Positions 25,070 to 33,331 of a stretch of DNA of 49,727 nt are shown piece after piece; position 1 is the stretch's first letter; each line of letters begins with the position of its first letter. The notes beneath the pieces were generated by a model that did no database searches, had not been told where the DNA came from, and saw only the letters and a list, made by a program, of their open reading frames with translations. This DNA is from TTA-H9 sp002071415 (GTDB lineage Bacteria; Bacteroidota; Bacteroidia; Bacteroidales; TTA-H9). The stretch is from positions 1 through 49,727 of the forward strand of contig DAONSX010000013.1 of assembly GCA_035411425.1 (NCBI GenBank), in the 5' to 3' direction. Both the position numbers and the translations under genes were made by a program.

Positions 25070-25630
25070 CTATTGAGCATTCATTTTGAATCCTGTCCAG
25101 ATAGCATTCACCTCCTCTGGTTCGATTTGTTTTGATTTTTTGTTTTCTTCCAACTGTTCCAATACTTCACCTGCAATAAATTTTGCTACCTTTGAAACCG
25201 GCTTATAGAAAAGACTTTTTTCTTTTATACTGTCATCCATCAGTTTAAGCCCTCCCAATAGAGTAAATAAATAAAAAAATGCACTTACAATAAGCAAGGC
25301 TTTGGCTGCTCCCAAGATGAGCCCCCCCAGTTTATTCAAAATGCTTAACCCTGATGCCGAAACTACCTTTTCAAGAACCCTTGCCAGAATGTGAACCAGA
25401 AAAATAACCACAGCAAAGGTGATCAAGAATGAAAATATCTTTATTGACTGCTCGGAGAACTTTAACCACTGAGAAAGTACATTGCCCATGTAATTGGAGA
25501 AATGTATGGCTGCATATAAGCCAGCAAGAAGACCTGCAAACGAGGCCACGCCAATTAGAAATCCTTTAAGGAATCCTCGTATTCCGAAGAATATTAAAAT
25601 CAAGCCCACTATAATATCGAAATAGTTCAT
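25070..25630 (-). CDS. CvpA family membrane protein
   Basis: CvpA proteins are small inner-membrane proteins, named for E. coli colicin V production; homologues are linked to envelope integrity, but the molecular role is not settled. The 186-residue protein has four hydrophobic segments (about 3-23, 26-45, 62-86, 98-122), then a cytoplasmic acidic and basic tail. The first segment holds the family-typical start MNYFDIIVG and the GFLKGF turn. It is the last gene of the mlaE-mlaF-cvpA run; mlaF ends 7 bases before its start, so it is likely cotranscribed with the lipid transporter genes. Confidence 0.9.
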   Translation of the reverse strand: MNYFDIIVGLILIFFGIRGFLKGFLIGVASFAGLLAGLYAAIHFSNYMGNVLSQWLKFSEQSIKIFSFLITFAVVIFLVHILARVLEKVVSASGLSILNKLGGLILGAAKALLIVSAFFYLFTLLGGLKLMDDSIKEKSLFYKPVSKVAKFIAGEVLEQLEENKKSKQIEPEEVNAIWTGFKMNAQ

Positions 25631-25637
25631 GGTAAAC

Positions 25638-26390
25638 TCATTGACAGGGCTTTAGACGTCGCATCAGTCCAGTGGCAAAAACAAATTGATTCAATTCCGC
25701 GTTATTTGAATTCAGAATGGAGTTCCTATCGCCTTTCCACCATAATTTACCTTTGTAGATAAAATTTACCTCTTCGCCAATTTCGAGAACCGAATTCATA
25801 TCATGAGTATTGACGATAGTTATCATGTTGTATTCATGTGTGATCTCAGCTATCAGATTATCTATCATGTTGGCGGTTTGGGGGTCGAGACCCGAGTTAG
25901 GTTCATCGCAAAAAAGGTAATGAGGGTTAAGGGCTATAGCGCGCGCAATGGCCACTCTTTTGGTCATTCCTCCACTTAGTTCGGATGGTATTAATTTATG
26001 AGAATGAGCGAGATTGACTCGTTCCAGACAGAAATCCACTCTCTTTTTCATTTCGGCAGTCGTCAGATTGGAATGCATAAGCATTGGGAAGGCCACATTT
26101 TCGGCTACATTCATCGAATCAAACAGGGCTCCACCCTGGAACAACATCCCCATTTCCTTCCTGATTTCTTTTCTCTGGTTTGCTGTCATTTGCGAAAAAT
26201 TTCTTCCATCATACAATACTTCACCTTCATCTACTTCGAGCAAGCCCACTAAGCACTTCATCAAAACCGTCTTGCCCGATCCACTCTGGCCAATAACCTG
26301 ATGAACCCGCCCGGTTTCGAACTGGGCAGAAATATCACTCAATACCTTGGTTTTACCAAATGATTTCGAAATATGAGAGACTGTGATCAT
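25638..26390 (-). CDS. ABC transporter ATP-binding protein, MlaF family
   Basis: This ATPase energises the inner-membrane MlaFEDB-type complex that moves phospholipids between the two membranes. The 250-residue protein has Walker A GQSGSGKT at 34-41, the signature ELSGGMTKRVAIARA, Walker B LFCDEPNSGLDPQ and the switch histidine in NTHDM. The GGM(T/K)KR signature and EPNSGLDP form are typical of the MlaF/Ttg2A group, distinct from other ABC ATPases. Its start overlaps the stop of the permease gene by four bases (ATGA), so the two are translationally coupled. No MlaD-type (MCE domain) gene is adjacent. Confidence 0.92.
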   Translation of the reverse strand: MITVSHISKSFGKTKVLSDISAQFETGRVHQVIGQSGSGKTVLMKCLVGLLEVDEGEVLYDGRNFSQMTANQRKEIRKEMGMLFQGGALFDSMNVAENVAFPMLMHSNLTTAEMKKRVDFCLERVNLAHSHKLIPSELSGGMTKRVAIARAIALNPHYLFCDEPNSGLDPQTANMIDNLIAEITHEYNMITIVNTHDMNSVLEIGEEVNFIYKGKLWWKGDRNSILNSNNAELNQFVFATGLMRRLKPCQ

Positions 26391-27136
26391 GTAAGGAGAA
26401 GTTGGGTAAGAATCAAATTGGAAATAATAATGGCAATGCTCGAATCAACTACTGCTCTCGTACTTGCCTGCCCCACCTCATGTGCACCTCCTGTGATTCT
26501 GTAACCGTGAAAACCCGAAACACTCGCAATGATAAAGGCAAATACCACTGTCTTAATTAATGCATAAAAAACTGTAAAACCATCGAAAAAAAGACGTATT
26601 CCTTCTATGTAATCGTGAGGAGTAAGAAGAGAAGTAGTAAGAGATACAATCCAGCCACCAACCAGACTTATGGCTATGCTCATGACAATGAGGATAGGAT
26701 TGAAAAAAACGCTGGCCAGTATCTTAGGCAAAATCAAATAATTGGCTGAGTTGATACCCATTACATCGAGCGCATCGATTTGTTGTGTAACCCGCATGGT
26801 GCCAATTTCGGAAGCAATTCGTGAACCAATTTTCCCGGCCAGGATAAGACTGACTACAGTGGGAGAAAACTCTAAAATAATGATTTGCCGTGCCGTGAAA
26901 CCGATCAATGATAATGGAATCAATGGATTATCGATATTATAAGCTACCTGAATAGTGGCTACTGCTCCGATAAACAGACTGATGATAGCTACTATACCAA
27001 TAGAATCGAATCCTAATGATTGAACATTGACAAAGAACTGACGCTTAAGTACCAATGATTTATCGGGTTTGGTGAGAACCCTCTTCATCAAGTGAACATA
27101 ATGCCCTATGTCTTCGATGATTCTGATGAATCGCAT
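26387..27136 (-). CDS. ABC transporter permease, MlaE family
   Basis: MlaE is the permease of the lipid-transport complex. The 249-residue protein has five to six hydrophobic segments, the first near residues 46-68, and the family's EIGTMRVTQQIDALDVMGIN segment in the cytoplasmic coupling helix region, with GSRIASEIG immediately before. The C-terminal half includes the STRAVVDSS coupling region of the DUF140 fold. It is the first gene of the run, so its promoter should lie in the preceding 27137-27788 region; a one-mismatch box TAATTTCG is at 27154-27161 on the minus strand. Confidence 0.93.
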   Translation of the reverse strand: MRFIRIIEDIGHYVHLMKRVLTKPDKSLVLKRQFFVNVQSLGFDSIGIVAIISLFIGAVATIQVAYNIDNPLIPLSLIGFTARQIIILEFSPTVVSLILAGKIGSRIASEIGTMRVTQQIDALDVMGINSANYLILPKILASVFFNPILIVMSIAISLVGGWIVSLTTSLLTPHDYIEGIRLFFDGFTVFYALIKTVVFAFIIASVSGFHGYRITGGAHEVGQASTRAVVDSSIAIIISNLILTQLLLT

Positions 27137-27210
27137 GCCACCCAGCTTTGGTGCGAAATTACGCTTTTTCTCGATTGTCGGAATGCAATAATTTCGTATA
27201 AAAATGAAAA

Positions 27211-27480
27211 TGGGGGATGGTGAATGGAGATTAGTGGTGTGGTGATCAGGGGACGGGGAGAGGGGGGACTGGTGGATAATGATTAGTGATTAGAATTTGG
27301 AATTGGAAACGGAGGAAGGGAGACTGCGGGACGATGAGAACGGGAGATTGGTGGATAGTGGATAGTGGATAGTGAATGGAAATTTTGAGAGTGGGGGACG
27401 AATAGACGAGGGGACTGGAATTTGTAATTTGGAGATTAAAGGCTGGGAGACGAGGAGACGGGGGGGACCCGGTAGAGATC
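27211..27480. repeat. degenerate 7-bp tandem-repeat mosaic
   Basis: The plus strand is almost pyrimidine-poor and G-rich. Three perfect 7-base units GTGGATA lie at 27351-27371, followed by a variant GTGAATG. Related units include GATTAGT near 27281-27292, GGAGACGAGGAGACGGGG near 27446-27463, and AATTTGGAATTGG near 27294-27306. The block looks like several heptamer families joined and mutated, like the short tandemly repeated repetitive (STRR) heptamers known from cyanobacteria. It codes for nothing plausible. Its origin may be slippage or a mobile repeat. Confidence 0.75.
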
Positions 27481-27520
27481 ACATGCGCGAAGATTTTGAG
27501 TATGGTTTATAATTCAGAAC

Positions 27521-27570
27521 TCTACTCTGCGAAACTTTGCATGTAGCTTGGTGTACTCTGCGGTTAAAAT
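27521..27570. repeat. TACTCTGCG direct repeat element
   Basis: The 9-mer TACTCTGCG occurs at 27523-27531 and 27554-27562, with AACTTTGC between and GGTTAAAA after the second copy. The 31-base spacing is irregular, so it is not a CRISPR. It resembles a CTTTGCG/CTCTGCG-GGTTAAA intergenic element that I recall from several unrelated bacterial genomes; that is from memory and not verified. Confidence 0.45.
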
Positions 27571-27788
27571 AATGAACGTGGGTTTGGAGACTTAAAAGTT
27601 AAAAATTAAAAGGCTGAGGTTGTATATGTTAGTATTAAAAATACTTCACAAAATCTTATTCGTACTTTCTTCCTATTTCCCATTCTCTCAAGTCCCCCTT
27701 CGACTCCTTTTCCATCAATCGCCCAGCATTATAGTCTCCCATCTAACCTTCTTCTAATAACATGCACAATGATTCCTTCGACATTTTT

Positions 27789-28742
27789 TTAGAAGCAAGC
27801 GCTGGCTATTCGATAAATATTGTCGGATCGGCCCATGGTATAGAAATGAACAGCAGGAACATGAGCTGCTATCAACTCTCGGGTTTGATGAATTGTCCAT
27901 TCTATTCCTAAATTCCGCGCTTCCTGACTGGTTTTGCACTTTTCCAATTCTTTTGCCAAGTCGTCGGGAAGGTCGATGCCAAAGGTTCGGGGCAATAAAT
28001 GCAGATGTTGACAAATGGCTACGGGTTTCAGCCCTGGGATGATGGGAACATTTATACCTATCTCATGGCAATTGTCGACAAAGTCGAAATATTTCCGATT
28101 GTCGAAGAACATTTGCGTAACGATATAACTTGCTCCAGCATCTATTTTCATCTTTAGATATCTAAGATCGGATGCCTTATTGGGGGCTTCGGGATGTTTC
28201 TCGGGATAACCTGCCACACCAATACAAAAATTGGTTGGATTAGAATTTTGCAAATCCTCTTCGAGATATTTTCCATGATTTAAATCAACGATCTGTTTTA
28301 CCAAGTCGAGGGAATGAATATGACCATCAGGCTCGGGAATGAAGGTTTTTTGGCTACGGTCGGGATCCCCCCTCACTACAAGTACATTATTAATACCAAG
28401 AAAACTAAGGTCGATGAGTGCATTTTCGGTTTCTTCACGTGTAAAACCACCACAAATAATATGAGGAACTACCTGAATGTTACAAGTATATTGTAAGGCA
28501 GCAGCAATACCAACTGTCCCGGGCCGCTTTCTTACTACCATCTTTTCTACCAAGCCATTGCCACGATCTTTATAGACCACTTCTTCCTGATGATAAGTAA
28601 CATTTATGTAAGCAGGTTTAAATTCCAATAAAGGTTCAATACTATTAAAAATATCATTGAATGAACCTCCTTTAAGGGGAGGTAGAATTTCAAATGAAAA
28701 AAGTGTTTTATTGGTTTTCGAGAGAATTTCACAAACATGCAT
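27789..28742 (-). CDS. metF: methylenetetrahydrofolate reductase
   Basis: MetF reduces 5,10-methylene-THF to 5-methyl-THF with FAD, supplying the methyl donor for MetH. The 317-residue protein is a complete single-domain MTHFR barrel: FSFEILPP at about 16-23 with the catalytic glutamate, VTYHQ near 48-52, the RGDPD loop (about 123-128), GVAGYPEKHPEAPN, and the QMFFDN strand near 211-216 with the flavin- and folate-contacting residues. It lies nine bases after metH on the same strand, so both are read from one mRNA and share the SAM riboswitch. No terminator is visible after it, only repeat-rich sequence. Confidence 0.96.
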   Translation of the reverse strand: MHVCEILSKTNKTLFSFEILPPLKGGSFNDIFNSIEPLLEFKPAYINVTYHQEEVVYKDRGNGLVEKMVVRKRPGTVGIAAALQYTCNIQVVPHIICGGFTREETENALIDLSFLGINNVLVVRGDPDRSQKTFIPEPDGHIHSLDLVKQIVDLNHGKYLEEDLQNSNPTNFCIGVAGYPEKHPEAPNKASDLRYLKMKIDAGASYIVTQMFFDNRKYFDFVDNCHEIGINVPIIPGLKPVAICQHLHLLPRTFGIDLPDDLAKELEKCKTSQEARNLGIEWTIHQTRELIAAHVPAVHFYTMGRSDNIYRIASACF

Positions 28743-28751
28743 GGGTAAAAA

Positions 28752-31700
28752 TCAAGTTAAGGGTTCATAATTCAAATGGGTTCGCAGCAATTTTTCCACT
28801 TCACGTATGCTAAGTTGTTTTCGCAAGGCATAGTCTTGTATCTGATCGGGATTTATTTTTCCCACATTAAAATATTTTGCTTGAAGATGCGAAAAATAAT
28901 AACCACAAACCGAAGCTGCTGGGTACATAGCATAATGGGAAGTAAGACTTATACCTATTTGCTTTTCGGCATCGAGCATTTCGAAAAGAGTGACTTTTCC
29001 GGAATGGTCAGGACAGGCAGGATAGCCCGGCGCTGGTCTAATTCCCTGATATTTTTCTTTCAGGATATCTTCCATTGAAAGATTTTCATCCGGAGCGTAA
29101 GCCCAGAACTCCCTTCTCACTCTTTTATGGAGTAATTCGGCAAAGGCTTCAGCCAAACGGTTGGCCAAAATTTTAAGCATTATACCACTATAATCGTCAT
29201 GATTTTTATCGAATCTGTCAAGCTGAGTTTCTATGCCTATTCCAGTGGTTACCGCAAATGCACCAAGGTAATCTTGGCGCTGGCTTTCTTTGGGAGCTAT
29301 AAAATCGGACAGGCATAAATTGGGAATTCCATCGGGTTTTTTTTCTTGATTTCTTAAAAAATGCAATATTTTCCAAACCCTACCGTCGGGATGATAAACT
29401 TCTATACTATCGCCCAAACTGTTAGCCGGTAAAACAAAAAATGCCGCATTGGCCTGAAGCCATTTATTTTGAATAATCTTATAGAGCATTTCCTGGGCGT
29501 CGGCATATAATTTATTGGCTTCTTCTCCTTTTACAGGGTCATCGAAAAGGGAAGGATATTTTCCTGTAAGACGCCATGCATGGAAAAAGAATGTCCAGTC
29601 GATAAAGGGAGAAATTTCGCTCAGATCATATTCATGAAAATACTTTGTACCTATGAATGCAGGTTGGCAAATAGGCTCTTTATCCCAATCCATTTTCAGG
29701 CGATTACTTCTTGCTTGATTTATAGTGATGTATGTTTGAGAAACATTCTTTGTGGCTTGGTACTTTTCACGAAGATTCTCATATTTTAGTTGAATGTCGG
29801 CCCAATATTTTTGTTGCTGTGAATGATTTATCAATTGATTAGCGACATTTACGGCAAGTGAGGCATCTTTAACATGAATGACAGGATAGGAGCGTTTTGG
29901 GGCTATGCGCAAAGCCGTATGTAATTCACTTGTAGTAGCCCCTCCAATCAGTAAAGGTTGAGTCATTCCTCTGATTTCCATTTCTTCGGCCACAAGGCAC
30001 ATTTCTTCGAGTGAAGGGGTTATCAAGCCGCTGAGCCCTATCATATCCACCTTATTTTCAATTGCAGTCTCGAGAATAGTCTTGGCAGGTACCATTACTC
30101 CTAAATCGATGATCTCATAATTATTGCACGATAAGACTACTTTCACGATATTTTTGCCGATATCATGAACATCTCCCTTCACTGTGGCCAAAAGTATCTT
30201 TCCAGCAGAAGTCTGATTATTTCCATTGGTTTCCTTTTCTTTCTCCAGATAGGGTGTAAGAAAATCGACGGCTTTTTTCATCACTCGGGCAGCTCTAATC
30301 ACCTGAGGAAGAAACATTTTTCCCGAACCAAACAGCTCTCCTATAAGGTTCATCCCTTCCATCAAAGGTCCTTCGATGATTTGAAGCGCAGAGGGATAAG
30401 TTTCGAGAGCCTCCTTCATATCTTCTTCCAGAAAATCACTTATTCCTTTTATCAAGGCATGCTCGAGACGTTTCTCCAATGAATCGCTTCTCCAGTTATG
30501 AGTTATTAAGCTATCTATTTCGGCTTTTTTGCCGTATTGGTTCGCATACATCACCAGACGGCTTGTGGCATCTTTACGGCGGTTTAATATTACATCTTCC
30601 ACCAAAGTAAGTAGGGGTTCGGGGATTTCTTCATACACGGGCAAGGCCCCTGCGTTCACGATGCCCATATCGAGTCCGGCTTGTATGGCATGATAAAGGA
30701 AAACAGAATGTATGGCCTGGCGTATCTTGTCGTTGCCACGAAAACTAAAAGAAAGATTACTAATTCCTCCACTGGTTCTTACACCATGCAAATTTTCCTT
30801 TATCCATTTCACGGCTCTGATAAATTCTACAGCATATTGATTGTGTTCGCTCATGCCCGTAGCGATAGCCAATACATTGGCATCGAGTATAATGTCGCTT
30901 GTATGGAAACCCACTTTATGGGTGAGTAAACGAAAGGCTCTCTGGCAAATGGAGATTCTTCGTTCGAAAGTATCGGCTTGTCCGTTTTCGTCGAAAGCCA
31001 TCACTACAACCGCTGCACCATAATCCAGAATAGTCCGTGCATGTTGTATAAAGACTTTTTCTCCTTCTTTGAGACTGATGGAATTGACGATACATTTTCC
31101 CTGAGAACATTGCAGCCCGGTGTCTATTACACTCCATTTGGAAGAATCTATCATCAAAGGAATCCTTGCAATTTCGGGATCAGACATGAGATGGTGAAGA
31201 AATATCTTCATGCAACGTTCGGAATCAAGGAGAGCGTCGTCCATATTGATATCGAGAATCTGAGCTCCGTTTTCGACCTGTTGACGAGCCACCTGAAGGG
31301 CTTCTTCGAATCTTTCTTCTCGAATAAGGCGGGCAAATTTCTTAGAACCGCTCACATTGGTTCGTTCTCCAATATTAATGAAGTTGCTTCCCGGAAATTG
31401 AACCAGAGGGTCAAGTCCACTGAGCATAAGAGCTTCATGACGAGGAGATGGAAGATGTGGCTGGGAAAGATTTACCATTTCCACGAGTTTTCGAATGTGC
31501 TCGGGGGTCGTACCACAACATCCACCAATAATATTCACTTTGGAAGCATGAAGAAGAGGTGCGAGATCATGGGCCATTTCATCGGGCGACTGCTCATATT
31601 CGCCGAATTGGTTGGGCAGGCCGGCATTGGGATAAACACTTATGTAAAAAGGTGCCTTGGAGGCAATTTCTTCTATATATGGCCTGAGTTGCAGGGCTCC

Positions 31701-32465
31701 CATCGAACAATTGAAACCAATGCTCAGCAGCTCGGCATGTGAAAGAGAAATGAGGAATGCTTCGGGTGTTTGGCCAGAGAGGGTACGGCCGCTAGCATCG
31801 CTAATTGTTCCTGAAACCATGATGGGAAATCTGCGTTTTAACCCCCTGGCAGTCATCACAATGTCTTTCCCTTTTGCCTGAAGAACCCTTTTGCAAGCCA
31901 ACAAAGCCGCTTTGGCATTCAAGGTGTCGAATATCGTTTCGATTAACAGAATATCTACTCCACCATCGAGCAAAGCCTCAACCTGAGTAACATAAGCCTC
32001 TTCCATTTGCTCGAAACTTATGGCTCGGTTAGCTGGATTATTTATGTCGGGAGAAAGTGAGAGAGTTTTATTGGTGGGGCCAATAGATCCGGCAACGAAT
32101 CGTGGTTTCGTTGGTGTGGAATATTGTCTGGCTACCTCAATAGCTAGGCGGGCAGCCTCATAATTCATCTGGTAAACAAGATGTTCGAGTTTATAATCGG
32201 CTTGTGAGATGGCATTTGCATTGAAGGTGTTGGTTTCAATGATATCGGCTCCCACCTCCAGATATCGCCTATGTATTTCTTTGATCAGGTCGGGCTGAGT
32301 GAGGCATAAAATGTCGTTATCTCCTTTCAGATCAAAAGGATGATGTTTCAGGAGTTCTCCCCTGAAATCCTCTTCTTTCAGTTGATACCTCTGGATCATA
32401 GTTCCCATGGCTCCATCCATTACCAGCACTCTCTCCTGAATGATTTCGTAGATTGTTTTTCCCAT
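28752..32465 (-). CDS. metH: cobalamin-dependent methionine synthase
   Basis: MetH transfers a methyl group from 5-methyl-THF through cobalamin to homocysteine, yielding methionine. All four modules are present in the 1,237 residues: the homocysteine domain (1-335) with zinc ligands C253, C316 and C317 in GGCCGTT; the folate domain (355-640) starting at INIGERTNVSGS; the cobalamin module, with cap helices at 650-745 and the DVHDIG motif at 765-770 where H767 is the lower axial ligand; and the activation domain (about 910-1237), with RPAPGYPACPDH near 1150 that binds SAM for reductive reactivation. Nothing is missing, so it is a functional full-length enzyme. It heads the metH-metF operon controlled by a SAM-I riboswitch. 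Confidence 0.97.
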   Translation of the reverse strand: MGKTIYEIIQERVLVMDGAMGTMIQRYQLKEEDFRGELLKHHPFDLKGDNDILCLTQPDLIKEIHRRYLEVGADIIETNTFNANAISQADYKLEHLVYQMNYEAARLAIEVARQYSTPTKPRFVAGSIGPTNKTLSLSPDINNPANRAISFEQMEEAYVTQVEALLDGGVDILLIETIFDTLNAKAALLACKRVLQAKGKDIVMTARGLKRRFPIMVSGTISDASGRTLSGQTPEAFLISLSHAELLSIGFNCSMGALQLRPYIEEIASKAPFYISVYPNAGLPNQFGEYEQSPDEMAHDLAPLLHASKVNIIGGCCGTTPEHIRKLVEMVNLSQPHLPSPRHEALMLSGLDPLVQFPGSNFINIGERTNVSGSKKFARLIREERFEEALQVARQQVENGAQILDINMDDALLDSERCMKIFLHHLMSDPEIARIPLMIDSSKWSVIDTGLQCSQGKCIVNSISLKEGEKVFIQHARTILDYGAAVVVMAFDENGQADTFERRISICQRAFRLLTHKVGFHTSDIILDANVLAIATGMSEHNQYAVEFIRAVKWIKENLHGVRTSGGISNLSFSFRGNDKIRQAIHSVFLYHAIQAGLDMGIVNAGALPVYEEIPEPLLTLVEDVILNRRKDATSRLVMYANQYGKKAEIDSLITHNWRSDSLEKRLEHALIKGISDFLEEDMKEALETYPSALQIIEGPLMEGMNLIGELFGSGKMFLPQVIRAARVMKKAVDFLTPYLEKEKETNGNNQTSAGKILLATVKGDVHDIGKNIVKVVLSCNNYEIIDLGVMVPAKTILETAIENKVDMIGLSGLITPSLEEMCLVAEEMEIRGMTQPLLIGGATTSELHTALRIAPKRSYPVIHVKDASLAVNVANQLINHSQQQKYWADIQLKYENLREKYQATKNVSQTYITINQARSNRLKMDWDKEPICQPAFIGTKYFHEYDLSEISPFIDWTFFFHAWRLTGKYPSLFDDPVKGEEANKLYADAQEMLYKIIQNKWLQANAAFFVLPANSLGDSIEVYHPDGRVWKILHFLRNQEKKPDGIPNLCLSDFIAPKESQRQDYLGAFAVTTGIGIETQLDRFDKNHDDYSGIMLKILANRLAEAFAELLHKRVRREFWAYAPDENLSMEDILKEKYQGIRPAPGYPACPDHSGKVTLFEMLDAEKQIGISLTSHYAMYPAASVCGYYFSHLQAKYFNVGKINPDQIQDYALRKQLSIREVEKLLRTHLNYEPLT

Positions 32466-32592
32466 TGGTTTCGATTCGAAGATTTAATAATGTATTTTGG
32501 ATGCTGTCTTTAAAATTTTATTGATTTAAAGTCGAGATCTGTTTTCTCACGAAGGTGCTATCTAATATAAAGAAGGATGTGGAGATGTGCAT

Positions 32593-32633
32593 AAAAAAAC
32601 TCCCTACTGGGTAAATGCCCAACAGGGAGTTTT
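32593..32633 (-). terminator. intrinsic terminator of the SAM riboswitch
   Basis: On the minus strand a 10-bp stem AAAACTCCCT/AGGGAGTTTT with an inner GGG/CCC pair (32596-32633) is followed by seven U residues. It sits between the aptamer and the metH start, as expected of the expression platform: SAM binding would stabilise the aptamer and let this terminator form. Confidence 0.88.
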
Positions 32634-32663
32634 GAGTCGTATAGAATTACTCATTACCTTATT

Positions 32664-32766
32664 GAACTTATCTTTCCCAGTTTTAGGGCAGGAGTTGGCA
32701 CCTTACCACGAGGGCAGGTTGCCAAGGTTTCACAGGGCCATTCCCTCCACCTTTCTCGATAAGCCT
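32664..32766 (-). ncRNA. SAM-I (S-box) riboswitch aptamer upstream of metH
   Basis: Read on the minus strand, the segment begins with CTTATC, which pairs with GATAAG at the end (P1, 3' strand at 32664-32672). It contains the invariant S-box core in order: GAGAAAGGTGGAGGGA, GGCCC, TGAAACCTTGGCAACC and AAGGTGCCAACTCC. Both the kink-turn region and the SAM-contacting core are therefore intact. The terminator at 32593-32633 follows. High SAM should switch off metH and metF. This is a direct recognition by conserved primary sequence and P1 complementarity. Confidence 0.95.
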
Positions 32767-32787
32767 CTTCATGCAAAGAACAGACTG

Positions 32788-32795
32788 CAAATATA
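32788..32795 (-). promoter_or_regulatory. -7 promoter box for the metH riboswitch leader
   Basis: On the minus strand TATATTTGCA is an exact extended box. It predicts a start near 32781, about 15 bases before P1 of the aptamer, so the whole riboswitch is in the leader (about 315 bases). Confidence 0.6.
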
Positions 32796-33331
32796 AAGAA
32801 CTTTTTCGAGTATAATAATACCAGAGTACTGAAGACCTTTCGAAAAAATGTGTCAGCTTTCTTTGGTCGACATTTTATTATCCAGCAGACGCATTCTTTT
32901 TAGAATAACCCTGAAAATATGCCTTTGTTTGCATGTTGGCATAAAGAATGTTCTCATTTCTTGTCTTGCGGTGCTTCAAGAAAGATATGAGAAAAGCTTA
33001 GGCGAGTTTGGAACCAAGTCCCACACAGCAATATATTTTTGATTTTTTAGATAAGACCAACTACATCGAATATCCATTCATCGAAAGAGCCATTAGACTG
33101 TTGCCTGAAATTTTCGATTAAGGACAACAATACACTTAAGATAAATTGAAGATAAAGCTGCCATCGATCACAAAATCTTTCTTATTTTGATTTCAAAGAA
33201 TACATAGATGAATAGCAAACGAATGTATGAATGCTTCTTAATTTGAGTGATATTTTAAAAATCTTTGCTGACTTGATGAATGATTTAATATTTAGGAATA
33301 AAGACAAAAGGAAAATAGAATCAGTTGCTTT
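32796..33331. other. intergenic region between metH leader and EamA gene
   Basis: No intact gene is supported. A plus-strand open frame at 32848-33042 ends just before a 38-codon frame (33005-33121) whose translation ends in a protein-like helical stretch (YIEYPFIERAIRLLPEIFD). The two lie in different frames and could be the decayed tail of a gene. Confidence 0.35.
33005..33121 (+). pseudogene. possible gene remnant, C-terminal fragment
   Basis: The frame ends with TAA at 33119-33121 and gives DKTNYIEYPFIERAIRLLPEIFD, whose hydrophobic spacing looks like a true helical C-terminus. The neighbouring frame upstream (stop near 33042) contains ERYEKSLGEFGTK, which could join it through a +1 or -1 frameshift. 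No start codon or family is recognised. This is a tentative call; chance open frames of this size are common in such sequence. Confidence 0.2.

Larger units (their letters stand above)
27137..27788. other. 652-base gap holding degenerate repeat mosaic
   Basis: Between the metF 3' end and the mlaE start there is no gene. It contains the heptamer-rich mosaic at 27211-27480, a second repeat type around 27521-27570 and a C/T-rich stretch at 27661-27770. The leftward promoter for mlaE is expected near 27154. Confidence 0.6.

Noticed and set aside
27246..27482. Minus-strand frame through the heptamer mosaic
   Set aside because: The translation is only Pro/Ser/Leu/His/Ile-rich repeats caused by the nucleotide repeats.
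27201..27570. CRISPR array
   Set aside because: Units are 7-9 bases, degenerate and irregularly spaced; there are no 24-40-base repeats, unique spacers or cas genes.
30978..31742. 254-codon plus-strand frame inside metH
   Set aside because: It is antisense to the homocysteine and folate domains of MetH; no recognisable motif in the translation.
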